This document shows positions 11,423 to 23,230 of a stretch of DNA of 64,000 nt, piece by piece. The DNA lies in NCBI RefSeq assembly GCF_022539505.1, contig NC_061513.1, positions 181,132,017 through 181,196,016 of the forward strand, read 5' to 3'. The notes beneath the pieces were generated by a model, which was given only the letters and a program-made list of their open reading frames with translations, was not told the origin of the DNA and did not search any database. The stretch is from Lolium rigidum (Eukaryota > Streptophyta > Magnoliopsida > Poales > Poaceae). Position 1 is the stretch's first letter. Each line of letters starts with the position of its first letter. A program made the position numbers and the translations under genes.

Positions 11423-14330
11423 AACTTAGCGGCTACTTGGTACAACAACTTAACAGTAAAAAATGAGCAACTTAGCAGCTACCTAGAATGCAACTTGCAT
11501 CAATGTTTATCCAAGTTAAACATAGAAGAAATTAACTTAACAAATCATCAGTAAGTTAACTAGATGGAAAGATACTTACGTTGGTCAGTGGCCATGGCAG
11601 GCTTGCGCTCACGCTGGACTTTATGGGTGTCGCCACCTGCTCGAGGTAGGCACCATGGCCTCCTCCACCACCATGCTCGAGATGGTACTCATTGTGCGGC
11701 CGTAGATAAGAACTTTAAGCATGTTGACAAGGCAACTTAATTAGACTAGTGACCAACTTATACATATCGCTCGAAAACGAAAACCAGATAGACTGTACTA
11801 ATAACCAACAACTTAAGCATGCGGAAGGAATCAAGTTAATTAATTTCACTACTCGACTTAAGCATGCTGGCAAGGCAACACAGTAAACTATAGTATCCAA
11901 CCACCTACAATGTGAAGCACAAACTAAAAAAAGGAAAAACATGACTAACAGGAAAACCAACTTAATAACATTCATCTTTGAACTTGAGCATACTAACAAA
12001 GGCAACTAACTTAAAAATAAGAGCCAACTTGTATATCTTGGCTGAGGGAAATAAAAACCTAGATATAATATAAAGCACAATTTTTTTTGTAAGAATCAAC
12101 TTAACCAAATTCAGTACCAACTTAACCATAACAATTGAAACAACTTAAGTAAAACCATGAGCCAACTTATGCATGTTGATGAAAAGGAGAAGTCTCGAAA
12201 AGCTAGAGGTGGATTTATACCTCATAGGAAAAAACCCATGGCAACTTAAACCCATGATGTGAAAATCAAACTTATCTATATGCAGCACACAACTTAAACA
12301 AACAACTCGATGAAAAACAATATGCAACTTAAGCATGTTGAACCATAAAAAGCAAAAAAGGAACATAGTTACTTTTTGTAACCAACTTAAGCATGATGAA
12401 CAATCAAATTTACTGAAAGCAGAAGCAACTCAACCATTTAGTCAAAAAGCAACTTAAAATTTACCACCTAAGTTCGAGGGGGCAACAACAGCTCAAGCAG
12501 GTGACCACCAGCGAAGAACAAGACGACCGATATTGCAGAATGGGTCAATTCAGCGGTTGACAATTTTATAGGATTCTGAACATATAGTAGCACGGGCACC
12601 CTTTACATATCTTTTGTATTTATGCAGAATCATCTCACTTCTCCTATAGAGATATCCTTGAGAAAACAATTCATCTATACATGTAGTGAAAATACTCACT
12701 TTGCCTACAAAATACAAAGATGTGACAACTAAAAAAACATAAGATGTACACTCTGCAGTCAGACCAATACTATATATGAACTGTCATGGATGTAAAGTGG
12801 TACTTACAGCTAGACGTGTTTGCAACAATGCAAATAAGTGGAACACTTGGTGTCTAGTGATTCAATGATACAGGTGCTAGCTGGATGGAAATGCGATTAA
12901 TGTGGCAGGCATCCCTTACTCACAAGTGAAATTTGTCATACATGGCAACATCGTGCACATGAATGTTCACTATCACTAGGATTTCGTTTGACAATAGCAC
13001 TATAGGATCAAATACCTAGCAAAATCGTGGGCATTATGATGATTTTTACAGGACATCTACATCCTACATAGCCGAATCAGCAGGAACGGGACCGAGTAAA
13101 CATAAAAACGAGTAGGGAATATGCACCGCAAGCTAAAATCCCCACAGTCTGGCCTATATGCAACTTAGGTATTTAGCAAAAATTAACATATTCATGATGG
13201 CAATCAACTTAAAATGACCTTGTGCCCACCTTTATGAATTAGCTTTACTAAAAGCAGCTATCTCATATGCAAGTTAGGTATTTAGAAAAAAAACAACTTA
13301 AATCATGAGGGAAGTTCAACTTAACTTGACCTTATGCCCACCTTCATGCATATAGGTGTAGTAAACAGAAGTATCCCAGATGCAACTTAGTCCGAAAACA
13401 AGATGCAACTTAATAATGAAGCCAAGTCAAATTTTATTTCATTTTGTCGAAAAACAACTTAGCATATTGTTGAAATAAAAGCCGTATGCATCGCTTTGAT
13501 GCCGAGGCTGGGACTCCCCCATTTTTAAAAAAGCTAGCTAATAAAAAGGTAACTTGGCTGAATTCAGCATATTACTTCGGGAAATTTTCTTGTAACTCAA
13601 ACGTAAGCATGAAAAAATCAATTTAAACATGATGACAAAAATTAATTTAGTTAAAAACAAAAACCAACTTACACATGTTGAATAAACAACTTAACCGAAA
13701 TCAATATGCAACTTAAAAATGATGTTGCTAAGCATCAAGCTAAAAACTATAAGATGATGCATATAGAAAAAAAAAGTAACTTAATTACAAACTAATAAGA
13801 AACATCATCATATTAACAAAACAACTTGATCATAATCGGTAAGCAAATAAACCATTCTTTGAAATAGGCATTAATAAGGCAGAACACATTTACGACATCC
13901 AATCCATAATAATTGTCGTGGTTTTAGTTCATTTTTAGTTAAATTTTAACTACAACCATGACATTTACTATGGATCAGAGGGAGTACCCCAAAATCAGTA
14001 CTAATAAGGTAGTGGACATAAACAATTCACCCAACATTTTTGCCAAGAATCAGTAATTACTAGAGGTAATAGACATCAACATTTCAGCTCAAAAATTGCT
14101 CTCTAATCGGCAAATCCCTGAGACGTAGCGTCGATGCTTGATAAAAATGAGCAGCAAAAAACTTACTTAAGGGTATGAGAAACTTAACTACCATGGATAA
14201 TCAACTTAATTAAGTGACTAGAAACTCTACTAAAGTGAAACATAGCATGGATATTGCATCAAAACAAAACTTAATAAAAATGAGTAGTAAACAACTTACT
14301 TTAGGATATGGACAATTTAATTACCGAGGA
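11423..14330. repeat. Field of spaced CAACTTA(A) motifs
   Basis: Roughly forty copies of AACTTA, most inside CAACTTAA and often followed by GCATGTTG or GCATGATG, are spread through 2.9 kb at intervals of about 30-80 bp. They lie almost all in the same orientation. The density is far above chance and the DNA is otherwise AT-rich and non-coding. Such arrays resemble subterminal or internal repeat fields of DNA transposons. A second, shorter patch of the same type is at 26036-26190. I could not find terminal inverted repeats or a transposase, so the element type is open. Confidence 0.7.
13901..13984. mobile_element. Stowaway MITE, left end degraded
   Basis: The right end ACTATGGATCAGAGGGAG is followed by TA (13985-13986). 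The left arm AATCCATAATAATTGTCGTG pairs with the right arm but lacks the CTCCCTCCG tip. The centre contains TTTTAGTTCATTTTTAGTTA. It interrupts the CAACTTA field. Confidence 0.75.
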
Positions 14331-14611
14331 TAATCTAGTAAACTGAAGTGGCTAGCAACTCTACTAAAGAGTGTTCAAGCGATTTAACAGAAGAAGGCAG
14401 TGATATGCACTTAGCGGTCAGCTGTAGCCATTCTTACCCTTGGCATCATCCAAGCATCGGTCTGGAACCCGCCGTCGTGCATCCTTCCAATTCTCTAACT
14501 ACCGCGTCCATGCACGGACAGCCCGGGTGCCGCGATGAGCTAGTGAAGAATGTTGCTCCTCCATGGAGACAACATTGCTAGAGAAAGAAGTAAATCATTG
14601 TGGTGTAATTA

Positions 14612-14866
14612 CTAACTAGTGAGGGTTTCATGAAATTCGTTGGGTTCAAATTCTATACCAGCTCCGCCACTGTCGCTAGAGATCATCTCGTCATCCTCGT
14701 CGTCAGAGAGAACGACGATTTGGTCCTCAGCTTCGACCATTATCACGTCGCCATCATCGTCGGAGAGATCAATGACTTATTGGTATTGGTCGTCCATGTC
14801 GTCAGAGATGAGGATCAGGTTGTCAGAGAAGGCACGAAGATTAAAGAGTGGGAGGGTGGGAGCCAT
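14612..14866 (-). pseudogene. Small acidic ORF with SIM-like repeats, one in-frame stop
   Basis: A minus-strand frame of 85 codons runs from ATG at 14866 to TAG at 14614-14612, broken once by TAA at codon 31. The product starts MAPTLPLFNLRAF and then alternates hydrophobic cores with acidic runs: LILISDDMDD, VIDLSDDDGD, VIMVEAED and IVVLSDDEDDE. Each looks like a SUMO-interacting motif (three or four aliphatic residues followed by Ser/Asp/Glu); VIDLSDDD is a textbook form. A TATA box lies about 40 bp upstream. The interrupting codon is preceded by CAATACCAA, so it could be a point mutation of CAA. Function is unknown; the acidic repeats could also arise from expansion of a TCTGACGACG-like unit. 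It sits at the edge of the CAACTTA field and may belong to that element. Confidence 0.4.
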
Positions 14867-14905
14867 AGCTGCGGCAAGTGGTGGTGGTAGAGCATCGGGC
14901 CTCTT

Positions 14906-14916
14906 CTATTTATATG
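14906..14916 (-). promoter_or_regulatory. TATA box upstream of the acidic ORF
   Basis: On the minus strand the sequence CATATAAATAG lies 40-50 bp upstream of the ATG at 14866, a suitable distance for a short-leader plant promoter. Confidence 0.45.
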
Positions 14917-15813
14917 CTAGAGGAGGCGTTGGAGCAATTTAGCGCTGCTAATTGGATTGGCGGGAAGGGTAGATCAAGGCTGGCGCCAAACCGTGAAAAC
15001 TTGAATCGAGTGGACCAAATCCTGCATTAATATAAATTTTCAGCTCGCCCGATACAATCGGTTAAACCGAATTCTATACCATAACAAGCACGATGCATGT
15101 ATCCTTTCCCCAAATTACATGTGTGTTCACAAAAAAACGATTACATGTACATATCGATTCGCCTGATTGGTTTCCATCAATTTTCATTGGGCAAGAGATC
15201 ACGCTGCAATAGTTAGATTAATATAAAGCTGGAAAGAAATCAATTAAATAATCCGATTAGTTAGTTATCATCGTAAAAGAAGAGAAGAAACTAATAGTCA
15301 GACTAATATATAGATGGTATGAAAGCAGCGCAACAGATTGCCAGATTAGTTAGCATATACCCATACTAGCAAGGATAGGCGCGGCGGCACGCCGCGCTGG
15401 CCCAGAGTTAAAGAATAAGGGATGCTTTAAATCATGTTAAATCAATGGATGATAAGATATGCGGTAAAATGGAATCCAAGGCATTGAACCGACCATCTTA
15501 TTTCCACAAACACCACGTCGCGCCCTTTAGTTGATTTTGATGTCTACAGAACATGTGTATCTTTGAGGGTAATAGGTCTAAAAATACCTTTGACTTCTTG
15601 GTATGTTGATAGTAAACCAGTATGTATCTTGGAGCATACATCACATTGCTAATTGTAAAACTTATAAAATCAATGCTAATTTGGTCTACAAATATTTCTC
15701 CTATTTGATTGAAATATATCTTGAGTTTGACCTGGCTATTGCCTTTTTCTTTATATGTGTTCCGCTGCAGGTAGTGAATGGATAGTAAGCTGCAACTTAA
15801 ACTGTAATTCTAT
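14917..15813. other. Unassigned stretch
   Basis: I see no supported gene. The sequence TACTAGCAAGGATAGGCGCG near 15367 resembles the terminus of some grass MITEs, but I found no partner end. Confidence 0.35.
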
Positions 15814-15815
15814 TA

Positions 15816-15870
15816 CTCCTCAAATTCATATTAATTGACCCTAATATGAATGTATTTTAGTACTTTATTA
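15816..15870. mobile_element. Stowaway MITE remnant
   Basis: After a TA (15814-15815) the sequence CTCCTCAAATTCATATTAAT resembles a diverged Stowaway left end. No complementary right end is seen nearby. Confidence 0.4.
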
Positions 15871-16758
15871 CTCAATATGATTTGTTTACAGAGAAAACAC
15901 CAGGCAAACTCCATAATATAAATATCAAATAAGCTACTGAACTAAGTAAGCACAAACTATTAGCAGCTGTGGATATGCCATGGCATGCCACAACCAGATA
16001 AAACTATCCAGGAGCAGGTCAACAGTTAGCCTGATGTCAGAGGGAAAGATCTTGTTATGTACAATGCGAAGAAAATGACATTTTTCCTGTAGTAAAGTTG
16101 CGAACCAAGAGGTAAAAAGGATAAATTGCAAAATAAACAGAGTTATGCTATTGTCTACCTTTGGTCATCATGAAGAATTAGCATGCAACAATCATATTGG
16201 GACGGAGTACTTGAGATGGAGAAGATACCTAGCCTCGTTGGTACCAAGCAAGGCATAAGTTGCAGTCTGTAATTACTTCGCTGCCATGTTGGTTCGCTTG
16301 TAATATTCAGGGGCTGACACTGGACAGGCAATGCATCCCCTCCTCACCTAGACCTTGAACCAAATCCTATCTGCATACAAAAACCCAAAATTTGTCAGCG
16401 ACCAAATAACATATGGCAAGAAAACATAGACATGCAAAGTTACATGTACACAAATACACATAAGACATGTAGGAGACGATGGCGCGTTCACCTTTCAATT
16501 AGGGGTGACCAAAGCTGAGGCGACTGCTTGCTAGTATAACTAAGTTTGATCAGCACAACAAAGTGTTTGATGAGGAGTGGAGAACCTGCGGAAAAACAGA
16601 GTAGCTGGTGTCATGGTGATTTTCATTAAATGGAATCCGAGTACAATAAGATATATACACCTCTCAATTGGCATAATTGTATCTTTGTGCAGCATAGAGG
16701 TCTGACGTATCGATATAAAAGATGAGTACACAAATTAAAATAGATAATCTAGACTGCA
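15871..16758. other. Unassigned AT-rich stretch
   Basis: I see no gene. GGGACGGAGTA near 16200 may be a lone Stowaway right tip. This was the left flank of the LINE insertion that follows. Confidence 0.4.
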
Positions 16759-16910
16759 TTTTTTTTAGATAATGGGCGCTTTATTACTCAAAAGCAATTA
16801 CACCCGACCTCTGCATAACTAAGATGCACACAGCCGTTCAACGAGTCTCAAAAGTGATGGGAATAAAAATGAGGCGAATTACATAACAAGCAGAGTGAAT
16901 GTAAAAACGC

Positions 16911-18168
16911 CTAGGAGGAAAGTGGAGGGCCAATCCGTAGATTATGCTGCCACCCATGTTGGGAAAAAGTATCCCTCGCCGTATCCTCCAACCGTGTACA
17001 GACCTCCATAAACAGGTCTCGGTTCTCCACCTTCTGTAGAGCAGACCATGAACGGAGAGTAGCTGTGCATCTGTAGATAACCTGCAGGAGAGAACAAACT
17101 TTATCATTAAAAACTTTGTCATTTCTACACAGCCATAGCGACCATATCAAGGCAAACGCTCCCACCCTAATGAACGTTCTAAATCTGTGATCGATACCAT
17201 GAAGCCAATTACCAAAGATATTGGCCACACTAGTCGGGGGATACAGATCAGAAGCTATTTGGATGCATGACCATATGGATCCGGCAAAGCGGCATTGGAA
17301 GAACAAGTGCTTAATCGTCTCTTTTTGTTGACAAAAACGCACTGCGTACTCCCATGCCAATTCCGTTTCACAAGATTATCTTTGGTTAGGATTACTCCTC
17401 GACGTAAATACCAGCAAAAAATCTTAATTTTAAGCGGTATTTTCATCTTCCAAATTTTCTTGTTCTTATCAACTGGTATGACTGGTTGGAGAATGGCATT
17501 GTACAAAGAACTTACAGAGAACTTTCCGTTGGACTGTAAGTTCCATCGAAATTCATCTTGCCCTACCGACAACTGAACGGATGCCAAATGCAACAGCAGG
17601 GCATTCCATGCAATAAGTCTCGGACCAAGTAAATCTCGTCTAAACGTCACATTCGGAGGTGAGGTTGCCATAACAGAAGCAATGGTATCACTTTTGCGAC
17701 GGACAATGCTAAATAACGCTGGATATTGTTCTGAGAGAGGCCTATTCCCTAGCCATGTGTCCTCCCGTAACCGTATCCGCGATCCATCCTTAATAATGAA
17801 AGTACCATATCTGAAGAAGAATTTCTTCGTTGCCATTAGGCCAGCCCAAAAATGCGAATCTCCCGGTTTCCAAAGGATCTGGGATAACGCCTTTTGACCT
17901 ATGTACTTTCTTCTAAGTATGGTCTGCCATATGCCATCCTCGGTAAGTAGCTTAAATAGCCACTTCCCAATAAGGCTGAGTTCTTGACCTCAAGGTCATG
18001 AACTCCTAACCCACCCATATCTTTAGGTCGGCATACAACAGACCACTTGACCAGTCGATATTTCTTTTTTTCACTATCCCCTTGCCAAAAGAATCTCGAT
18101 CTATAATAATCGAGTTTGTGTAAGACACCTTTTGGTAGAATGAAGAAGGAAATCATATACAACACCAT
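16911..18168 (-). pseudogene. LINE ORF2 C-terminal part with zf-RVT, frameshifted
   Basis: Three overlapping minus-strand frames (18168-17899, 17836-17255 and 17360-16911) together carry the region after the RT. They show SRFFWQGDSEKKKYRLVKW, a typical post-RT motif, then IPLKIKIFCWYL, then a cysteine/histidine zinc-binding segment with HLFFQC. The chain ends at 16911 after an Arg/Asp-rich tail. At least two frameshifts separate the pieces. This is the last domain; no RNase H domain is present. Confidence 0.82.
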
Positions 18169-19422
18169 ATTGGTGAGTACTGAATTAATAGAACCAATCT
18201 TCCTCCAAGGGATAGTAATTTACCTTTCCAACTACTAAGTCTCTTTTGAAGTCTTTCTTCGACTAGTTTCCATTCAGCCATCGTCAATCTCCGATAATGA
18301 ATCGGGATACCCAGATAGTTGATAGGAAACTGTCCATGCCCACAACCAAACAGCTCGGAATATTCGACGATTGAGTCCTGAGCATCGCCAAAACAGAACA
18401 ATTCAGATTTATGGAAGTTTATTTTGAGTCCCGATAATTGCTCAAAAGCAGCCAAAATTAGCTTAAGATTTCGAGCTTTATCAAGATCATGCTCCATAAA
18501 TAAAATTGTATCATCGGCATATTGAAGGATTGATAAACCACCATCAACAAGATGTGGAATCACTCCATCAATTTGGCCATCCGTTTTAGCACGTTCAATC
18601 AGAATAGCGAGCATATCCGCCACTATATTAAATAAAAGTGGTGATAGAGGATCGCCTTGGCGTAAACCTTTTCGTGTCTGGAAGAAACGTCCCGTGTCAT
18701 CATTGACCCGAATCGCAACACTTCCTCCATACACAAAATTATTGATCAACGCTCTCCATTCCGGTGAAAAACCTTTCATCCGGAGTGTCTGATGAAGAAA
18801 AGACCAGTTCACTTTATCATAAGCTTTCTCAAAATCGAGTTTTAAGATTACCCCATTCATCTTTTGGTATGCAATTCGTGAACCGCCTCATGTAGAATCA
18901 CAACCCCATCTAGGATATTGCGTCCTTGCATGAAAGCGGTTTGCGAAGGCCTTACCACATGATCAGCCACAGAATTCAGTCTAATGGTGGCCACTTTCGT
19001 GAATATCTTGAAACTCACATTTAAGAGGCAAATGGGTCTATATTGTTGAATCCGTTCGCCTCTTTAACTTTGGGTAACAAGATAACCTCACCAAAATTTA
19101 GACGGAATAATTCTAGTTGTCCATCGTGTAAATCACGGAACATTTCTAGAAGATCCCCCTTAATGGTTTCCCAAAAAATCTGATAAAATTCAGCAGGGAA
19201 ACCATCATGACCCGGTGCTTTATTATGTTCCATTTGGAAGACCGCTTTGTTAACTTCCTCCTCCGTATAAGGGGCTGTTAAGATAGCGTTCTCCTCTTGA
19301 GACACTTGGGGTATGTCATCTATTTGAGACTCATCGAGAGTGAAAGAACTCTCAACTTGGAGGGCCAAATAGATTCTTATAATAATTAGTGATGTAGGAT
19401 TTGAGTTGTTCATGGCCTTCAA
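18153..19422 (-). pseudogene. LINE reverse transcriptase domain, frameshifted
   Basis: The RT domain of ORF2 is carried by two frames. The upstream one (19422-19021) holds the N-terminal landmark HNKAPGHDGFPAEFY. The downstream one (18860-18153) holds LDFEKAYDKVNW, GLRQGDPLSPLLF and the catalytic YADD box (bases 18510-18521), followed by LKINFHKSE. A frameshift lies near 19040. The intervening 160 bp (18861-19020) still encodes recognisable RT residues in shifted frame. The catalytic residues are visible but the protein could not be made intact. Confidence 0.88.
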
Positions 19423-20594
19423 TTAAACCCTCTTCTTGTACCGAGAGATTGAATACGTTTTCTCCTGTGACGGCCATTGGCAATCCCATGAAAATATCTC
19501 GTATTAGAATCTCCTTCCAAAATGAATTGGGCTTTTGAACGTTGATACCATTTCAACTCTTCTTCCCGAAGAAGGCTCGCTATCTGAGTATTGGATTGTA
19601 TTTTCAAATCCAATTCAATACTCGTTAACGGTCTTACTTCAGCAAGCGCTTCTAGCTCATCAATGATGCTCGATAAGCGAAGCTTCTCCTTCTTAAGGAC
19701 ACCAGCAGTATGACTTGCCCAACCAGAAAGGTGTTTGCGAAGAGCTCGCATTTTTTTATTCCACCTTAGAACCGGATTGCTGGCATATACTGGTCTTTCC
19801 CATACATTCTTAACCATGTCATGGAACCCTTCCCGCTGTAACCATCCAAGTTCAAACTTAAATGGTTTCTTCGACAGCGGTCTTGGTAACCCAGTAGTTA
19901 AGAGTATAGGAGCGTGGTCCGACAGTTTTTCAATACGTTCTAGCGCACGCACTGATACCATCGGGTACTTATCCTCCCAACTGGTATCCATCAGTACGCG
20001 GTCTAGTTTCTCGTATGTTGGGTCAGGTAAACTGTTAGCCCAAGTAAACTGCCGGCCAGTCATCTTCACCTCTCTCAAATCTAAGCTATCAATGACAGCA
20101 TTAAACAAGAAAGGCCAATGACCGGCAAAAGGGCCTTTACTTTTCTCCTGGCGGAACCTCAGCAAGTTGAAATCCCCCCCTATAAGAATAGGGTAAGGTT
20201 CGTCCTTTGCAAGGTTCACAAGCTCACGTAAAAAGTCAGCCTTGAAGTTGTCCTGTGCCGCCCCATAAACGGAGACCAGACTCCAAATGAAATTGTCGGC
20301 CTTATTCCGAATAGTGAGTTTGATATGATACTCACCATCAGAATTAGCTAACATTTCCATGGAATCCGAGCGTACTCCAATGAGCAAACCACCAGACCGA
20401 CCTCTGGGTGGGCGAGAAAACCATTCAAAGTCTAGTCCACCGGATAATCGGTTCAAGAAACTTTGAGAGTAATCTCGCTTACCCATCTCGGAAATAGCAA
20501 TAAAATCTAAATTATAGTCTTTACAACAATCGGCAATATGAGAGTGCTTAGCTAAGTCACGAAGACCTCTACTATTCCTAAACATGCCATTCAT
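19419..20594 (-). CDS. LINE APE-type endonuclease domain, open frame 391 aa
   Basis: This is the N-terminal endonuclease of LINE ORF2, which nicks target DNA for target-primed reverse transcription. The frame from ATG 20594 contains the landmarks of the exonuclease-endonuclease-phosphatase fold: ISEMGKRD early, SLVSVYGAAQ, ILIGGDFNLLR, EKLDRVLMD and LSDHAPILL, followed by the linker EGDSNTRYFHGIANGRHRRK that precedes the RT. The domain is uninterrupted over about 390 codons, but the frame shifts near 19430 before the RT begins, so the full polyprotein is broken. Confidence 0.85.
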   Translation of the reverse strand: MNGMFRNSRGLRDLAKHSHIADCCKDYNLDFIAISEMGKRDYSQSFLNRLSGGLDFEWFSRPPRGRSGGLLIGVRSDSMEMLANSDGEYHIKLTIRNKADNFIWSLVSVYGAAQDNFKADFLRELVNLAKDEPYPILIGGDFNLLRFRQEKSKGPFAGHWPFLFNAVIDSLDLREVKMTGRQFTWANSLPDPTYEKLDRVLMDTSWEDKYPMVSVRALERIEKLSDHAPILLTTGLPRPLSKKPFKFELGWLQREGFHDMVKNVWERPVYASNPVLRWNKKMRALRKHLSGWASHTAGVLKKEKLRLSSIIDELEALAEVRPLTSIELDLKIQSNTQIASLLREEELKWYQRSKAQFILEGDSNTRYFHGIANGRHRRKRIQSLGTRRGFN

Positions 20595-20619
20595 TTAGAA
20601 ACTATTTTAGATTTTGTAG

Positions 20620-22330
20620 CTATACCCGACCTATGTTTCTTCTTTTTTCAGCGGAAGACTTAGAAGACCGTCTAGAGGCTTTTAGGTCATAAAATGACTC
20701 TAACCCCGACTGTTCTAAATCCACCTCCGAGATACCACCTACTAAGGTAGAGAGAAGACGACCATCTGAGATGACATCGTCTTCCTCCTCCTCTAGGGAA
20801 GATAACTCAGCCCCTGTCGAAGCCTTCGGAATTACCGTTATACGGTCATATTCCAAGTGCCTCAAGACATTAGCTGATATCGAAATCTCCTCCGAAGTGC
20901 GACCCAAAGAAACACCTACACTACCCAACGTGGAAGAAATCTTGGAATCAGAGAATCTAGTAAAAGATGTGGAGGAAGACTTCGTACCTGCCGCATCAAG
21001 GTTCTTTGCCGCCTTGCGACGCATAGCCTTCTGCAACATGTCCTCGTCCGTAACCCCGGCCCCGTCCTCAGCCGTCGCGTATCGCCCACTCCTCCTTAGC
21101 TCCGGCTGGGGAGCTGGAGGGGGGGGGCGGGTGGGTAGGCTGCGGACCCTGTGGGGGTCTCTCCTTCGAAGCACCAAAAAGCGTCGACGACCGTGGTAAG
21201 GAGGGAGAAGGCGGTGTAGACCCCCCTTGACCACGGTCTGAAGACGCACCCGGCTGTGTCCCCGTCGACGATAGGGGAGATGGCGGTGTAGACGCCCCCA
21301 CCGTCACGGAGGCACTCAACCGCGCCCGCGGAAGACCAGAAGGCGCCTCCGCCGAAGGTGGCGACGTAGGACCAGAGGCCGAGCCTGGCCTCTCCCTCGC
21401 GGGCGTCGCCGCAGCCGCAGCGGACTCCCCCAAAGTGGCACCCGCCACAGCAGCTACCTGTCGCACCTCGGAAGTCGCTGCAGCCCCAGCGACCGAAGAG
21501 ACCGTGTCCGCGTCAGTAGCACGACGTGTCGCCACGACATCATCCGCTGCAGCAGCCTCCATGAGAGGAACGACAGCCGACGTGGTGGAAGCAGCCACAA
21601 CAGCTGGCAGCGTCACCACCTTCCGCGTGGTAGCAGCCGCCACGGCGTCCTCCGGGAAAGCCGAAGTGGAACTAGGGCCAGGCCGTCCCGCGCCCGCATC
21701 GGATGCCGGCGACGCCGTCGTGTCGCACGCCGCCATACCGCCTGGCGAAGCAACTGGCGAGAGCGGTGAAGAGGACGACGACGATGCAGGACGCGTACGC
21801 CCCTGCATGAAAGTACGAACCCGAGAGGGTGAAGCTGATCTGGCACCCTCCGTCGATGGGAACGGCGCAACCAACGATGGCGACGAAGCTCGCACCCTGG
21901 CTACTATCTCCTTTCCTCTCGGCGAGGACGGAGAGTGATTATACGGTGTCACCACTCTCTGAACTACTGGAGCCGAAACACCACTCGAACTCCCAGGACC
22001 TTGGGGCGTGGCATCAACATCCATTGCCCCTTCCAACTGTGCTCCCTCGGGCTGATCATCCTTGTCTTCTTCAAACCCATCAGGACCATCATCACCTCCC
22101 GCTTCCTTCCAGAAGTAAGGTCTAAACCCAGGATCAGGCACATACTGAGGTGATTGCCTCCGGAACCGCAGTCTATATCCATTGAGCTTAAGAGCAGCCA
22201 CCACCTCCAAGCAAGGGACATCATTTTCATCTTCATATGTAAAGAAAATAGCTAGAGTATCGATTAAGCATGGATAACTTTCTTGGGGATCGTTACGTAG
22301 ACCTATATGTACAACCATATTGGTGATCAA
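20620..22330 (-). pseudogene. LINE ORF1 C-terminal half, frameshifted in a G-run
   Basis: Two minus-strand frames (about 22330-21068 and 21249-20620) overlap around a homopolymer of nine G (plus strand, near 21120), where the reading frame changes. The first starts VVHIGLRNDPQESYPCLIDT and continues through a Ser/Pro/Ala-rich low-complexity region. The second contains LRRSGRYA and DEDMLQKAMRRKAAKNLD, a motif common at the end of plant LINE ORF1. The RNA-binding N-terminus and CCHC knuckle are not present. GC content is high throughout, unlike the flanks. Confidence 0.7.
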
Positions 22331-23215
22331 ATATATTTAGAAGTAGTAATCTGAAGTCAAAAACCAACCTTAATTACTACAATATTATTTCATCACCCAG
22401 GATCCTAGAATCTCCCCTTTCTCCAATTACAGTGCAAACTAAAATTTAAAATGGTTGCACTGTTCTATAAGTTCCGTACTTTCAAATACAGCTAGAAACT
22501 AAAATAACACCAGCTAAATACAGTGGTCGGGGAAGAATCATTGCGAAAATCCAATAATCCAGTATCTTCTGCATTAGGTAGAAAGAGACGACAAACCTAT
22601 ATTTCTTGTAAACAGTGGCAGGCAGTAGCTATAGAACAGATGTCCTGGTCCCAAAGCTTAACAGTGAGTGGTAAGCAAAACAATGTGAAAAGGACATTAT
22701 TTTTGCAAGATGGATAAAATTTTGTTCAAAATGACAACATGGAATAGAGAGGATTGCTCCAAAATAAAGGAGAGTACCTGTAGGAAAAACTTACATGTTG
22801 CATACTTAAATCTAACTCAATCGACAAAACCGAATCCGAGCACGAAACTAATATTCAAAATAGCTAACTGGAACTCAGCAAGCCACCTATTTGTCAAATT
22901 TGTGTTGTACATGCACCCGTTTCTTTCTCAAGTTCGTACTACCAGGACACTACTTCTATAGATATACAAAAGGAAATAAGAAAATATAATTAGGGGGCAC
23001 GACCAGATCTATTTTTGCAATAGGCTCACATGTTCTTTGGCTGCAAAACTACATATACATACATGCTTACCTTATATGGCTTAAATAAGGCTACTGGAAC
23101 ACTAAATAAACTAAAAGCGGGAACCTAAACAAAGCCATATTTCCTTGAGCTAACCAACCGCTGAATATACAAAATTAGTAGGACCAACTTTTATCTATGT
23201 GCATAAACCAACATT
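22331..23215. other. Unassigned AT-rich stretch
   Basis: I see no supported feature; this is the flank between the LINE and the retroposon at 23.2 kb. Confidence 0.4.
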
Positions 23216-23230
23216 TATCTATGTGATTTT

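Larger units (their letters stand above)
16759..22330 (-). mobile_element. LINE without RNase H, degenerate, ~5.6 kb
   Basis: On the minus strand the order is ORF1 C-terminal part, APE-type endonuclease, reverse transcriptase, zinc-binding domain, short 3' UTR and a poly(A) tail (T-run 16759-16766). No RNase H follows the zinc-binding domain. The 5' end is truncated: the conserved N-terminal domain and zinc knuckle of ORF1 are missing. Several frameshifts break ORF2. I could not identify a target duplication. The right boundary is approximate, set where the open frame of ORF1 ends. Confidence 0.9.

Noticed and set aside
16201..16215. Complete Stowaway MITE between 15816 and 16215
   Set aside because: The left tip (CTCCTCAAATTCATATTAAT) and the right tip (GGGACGGAG) are not complementary beyond the tip, so they are separate remnants.
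21435..21938. Ala/Thr-rich plus-strand frame
   Set aside because: It is the antisense shadow of the low-complexity part of LINE ORF1.
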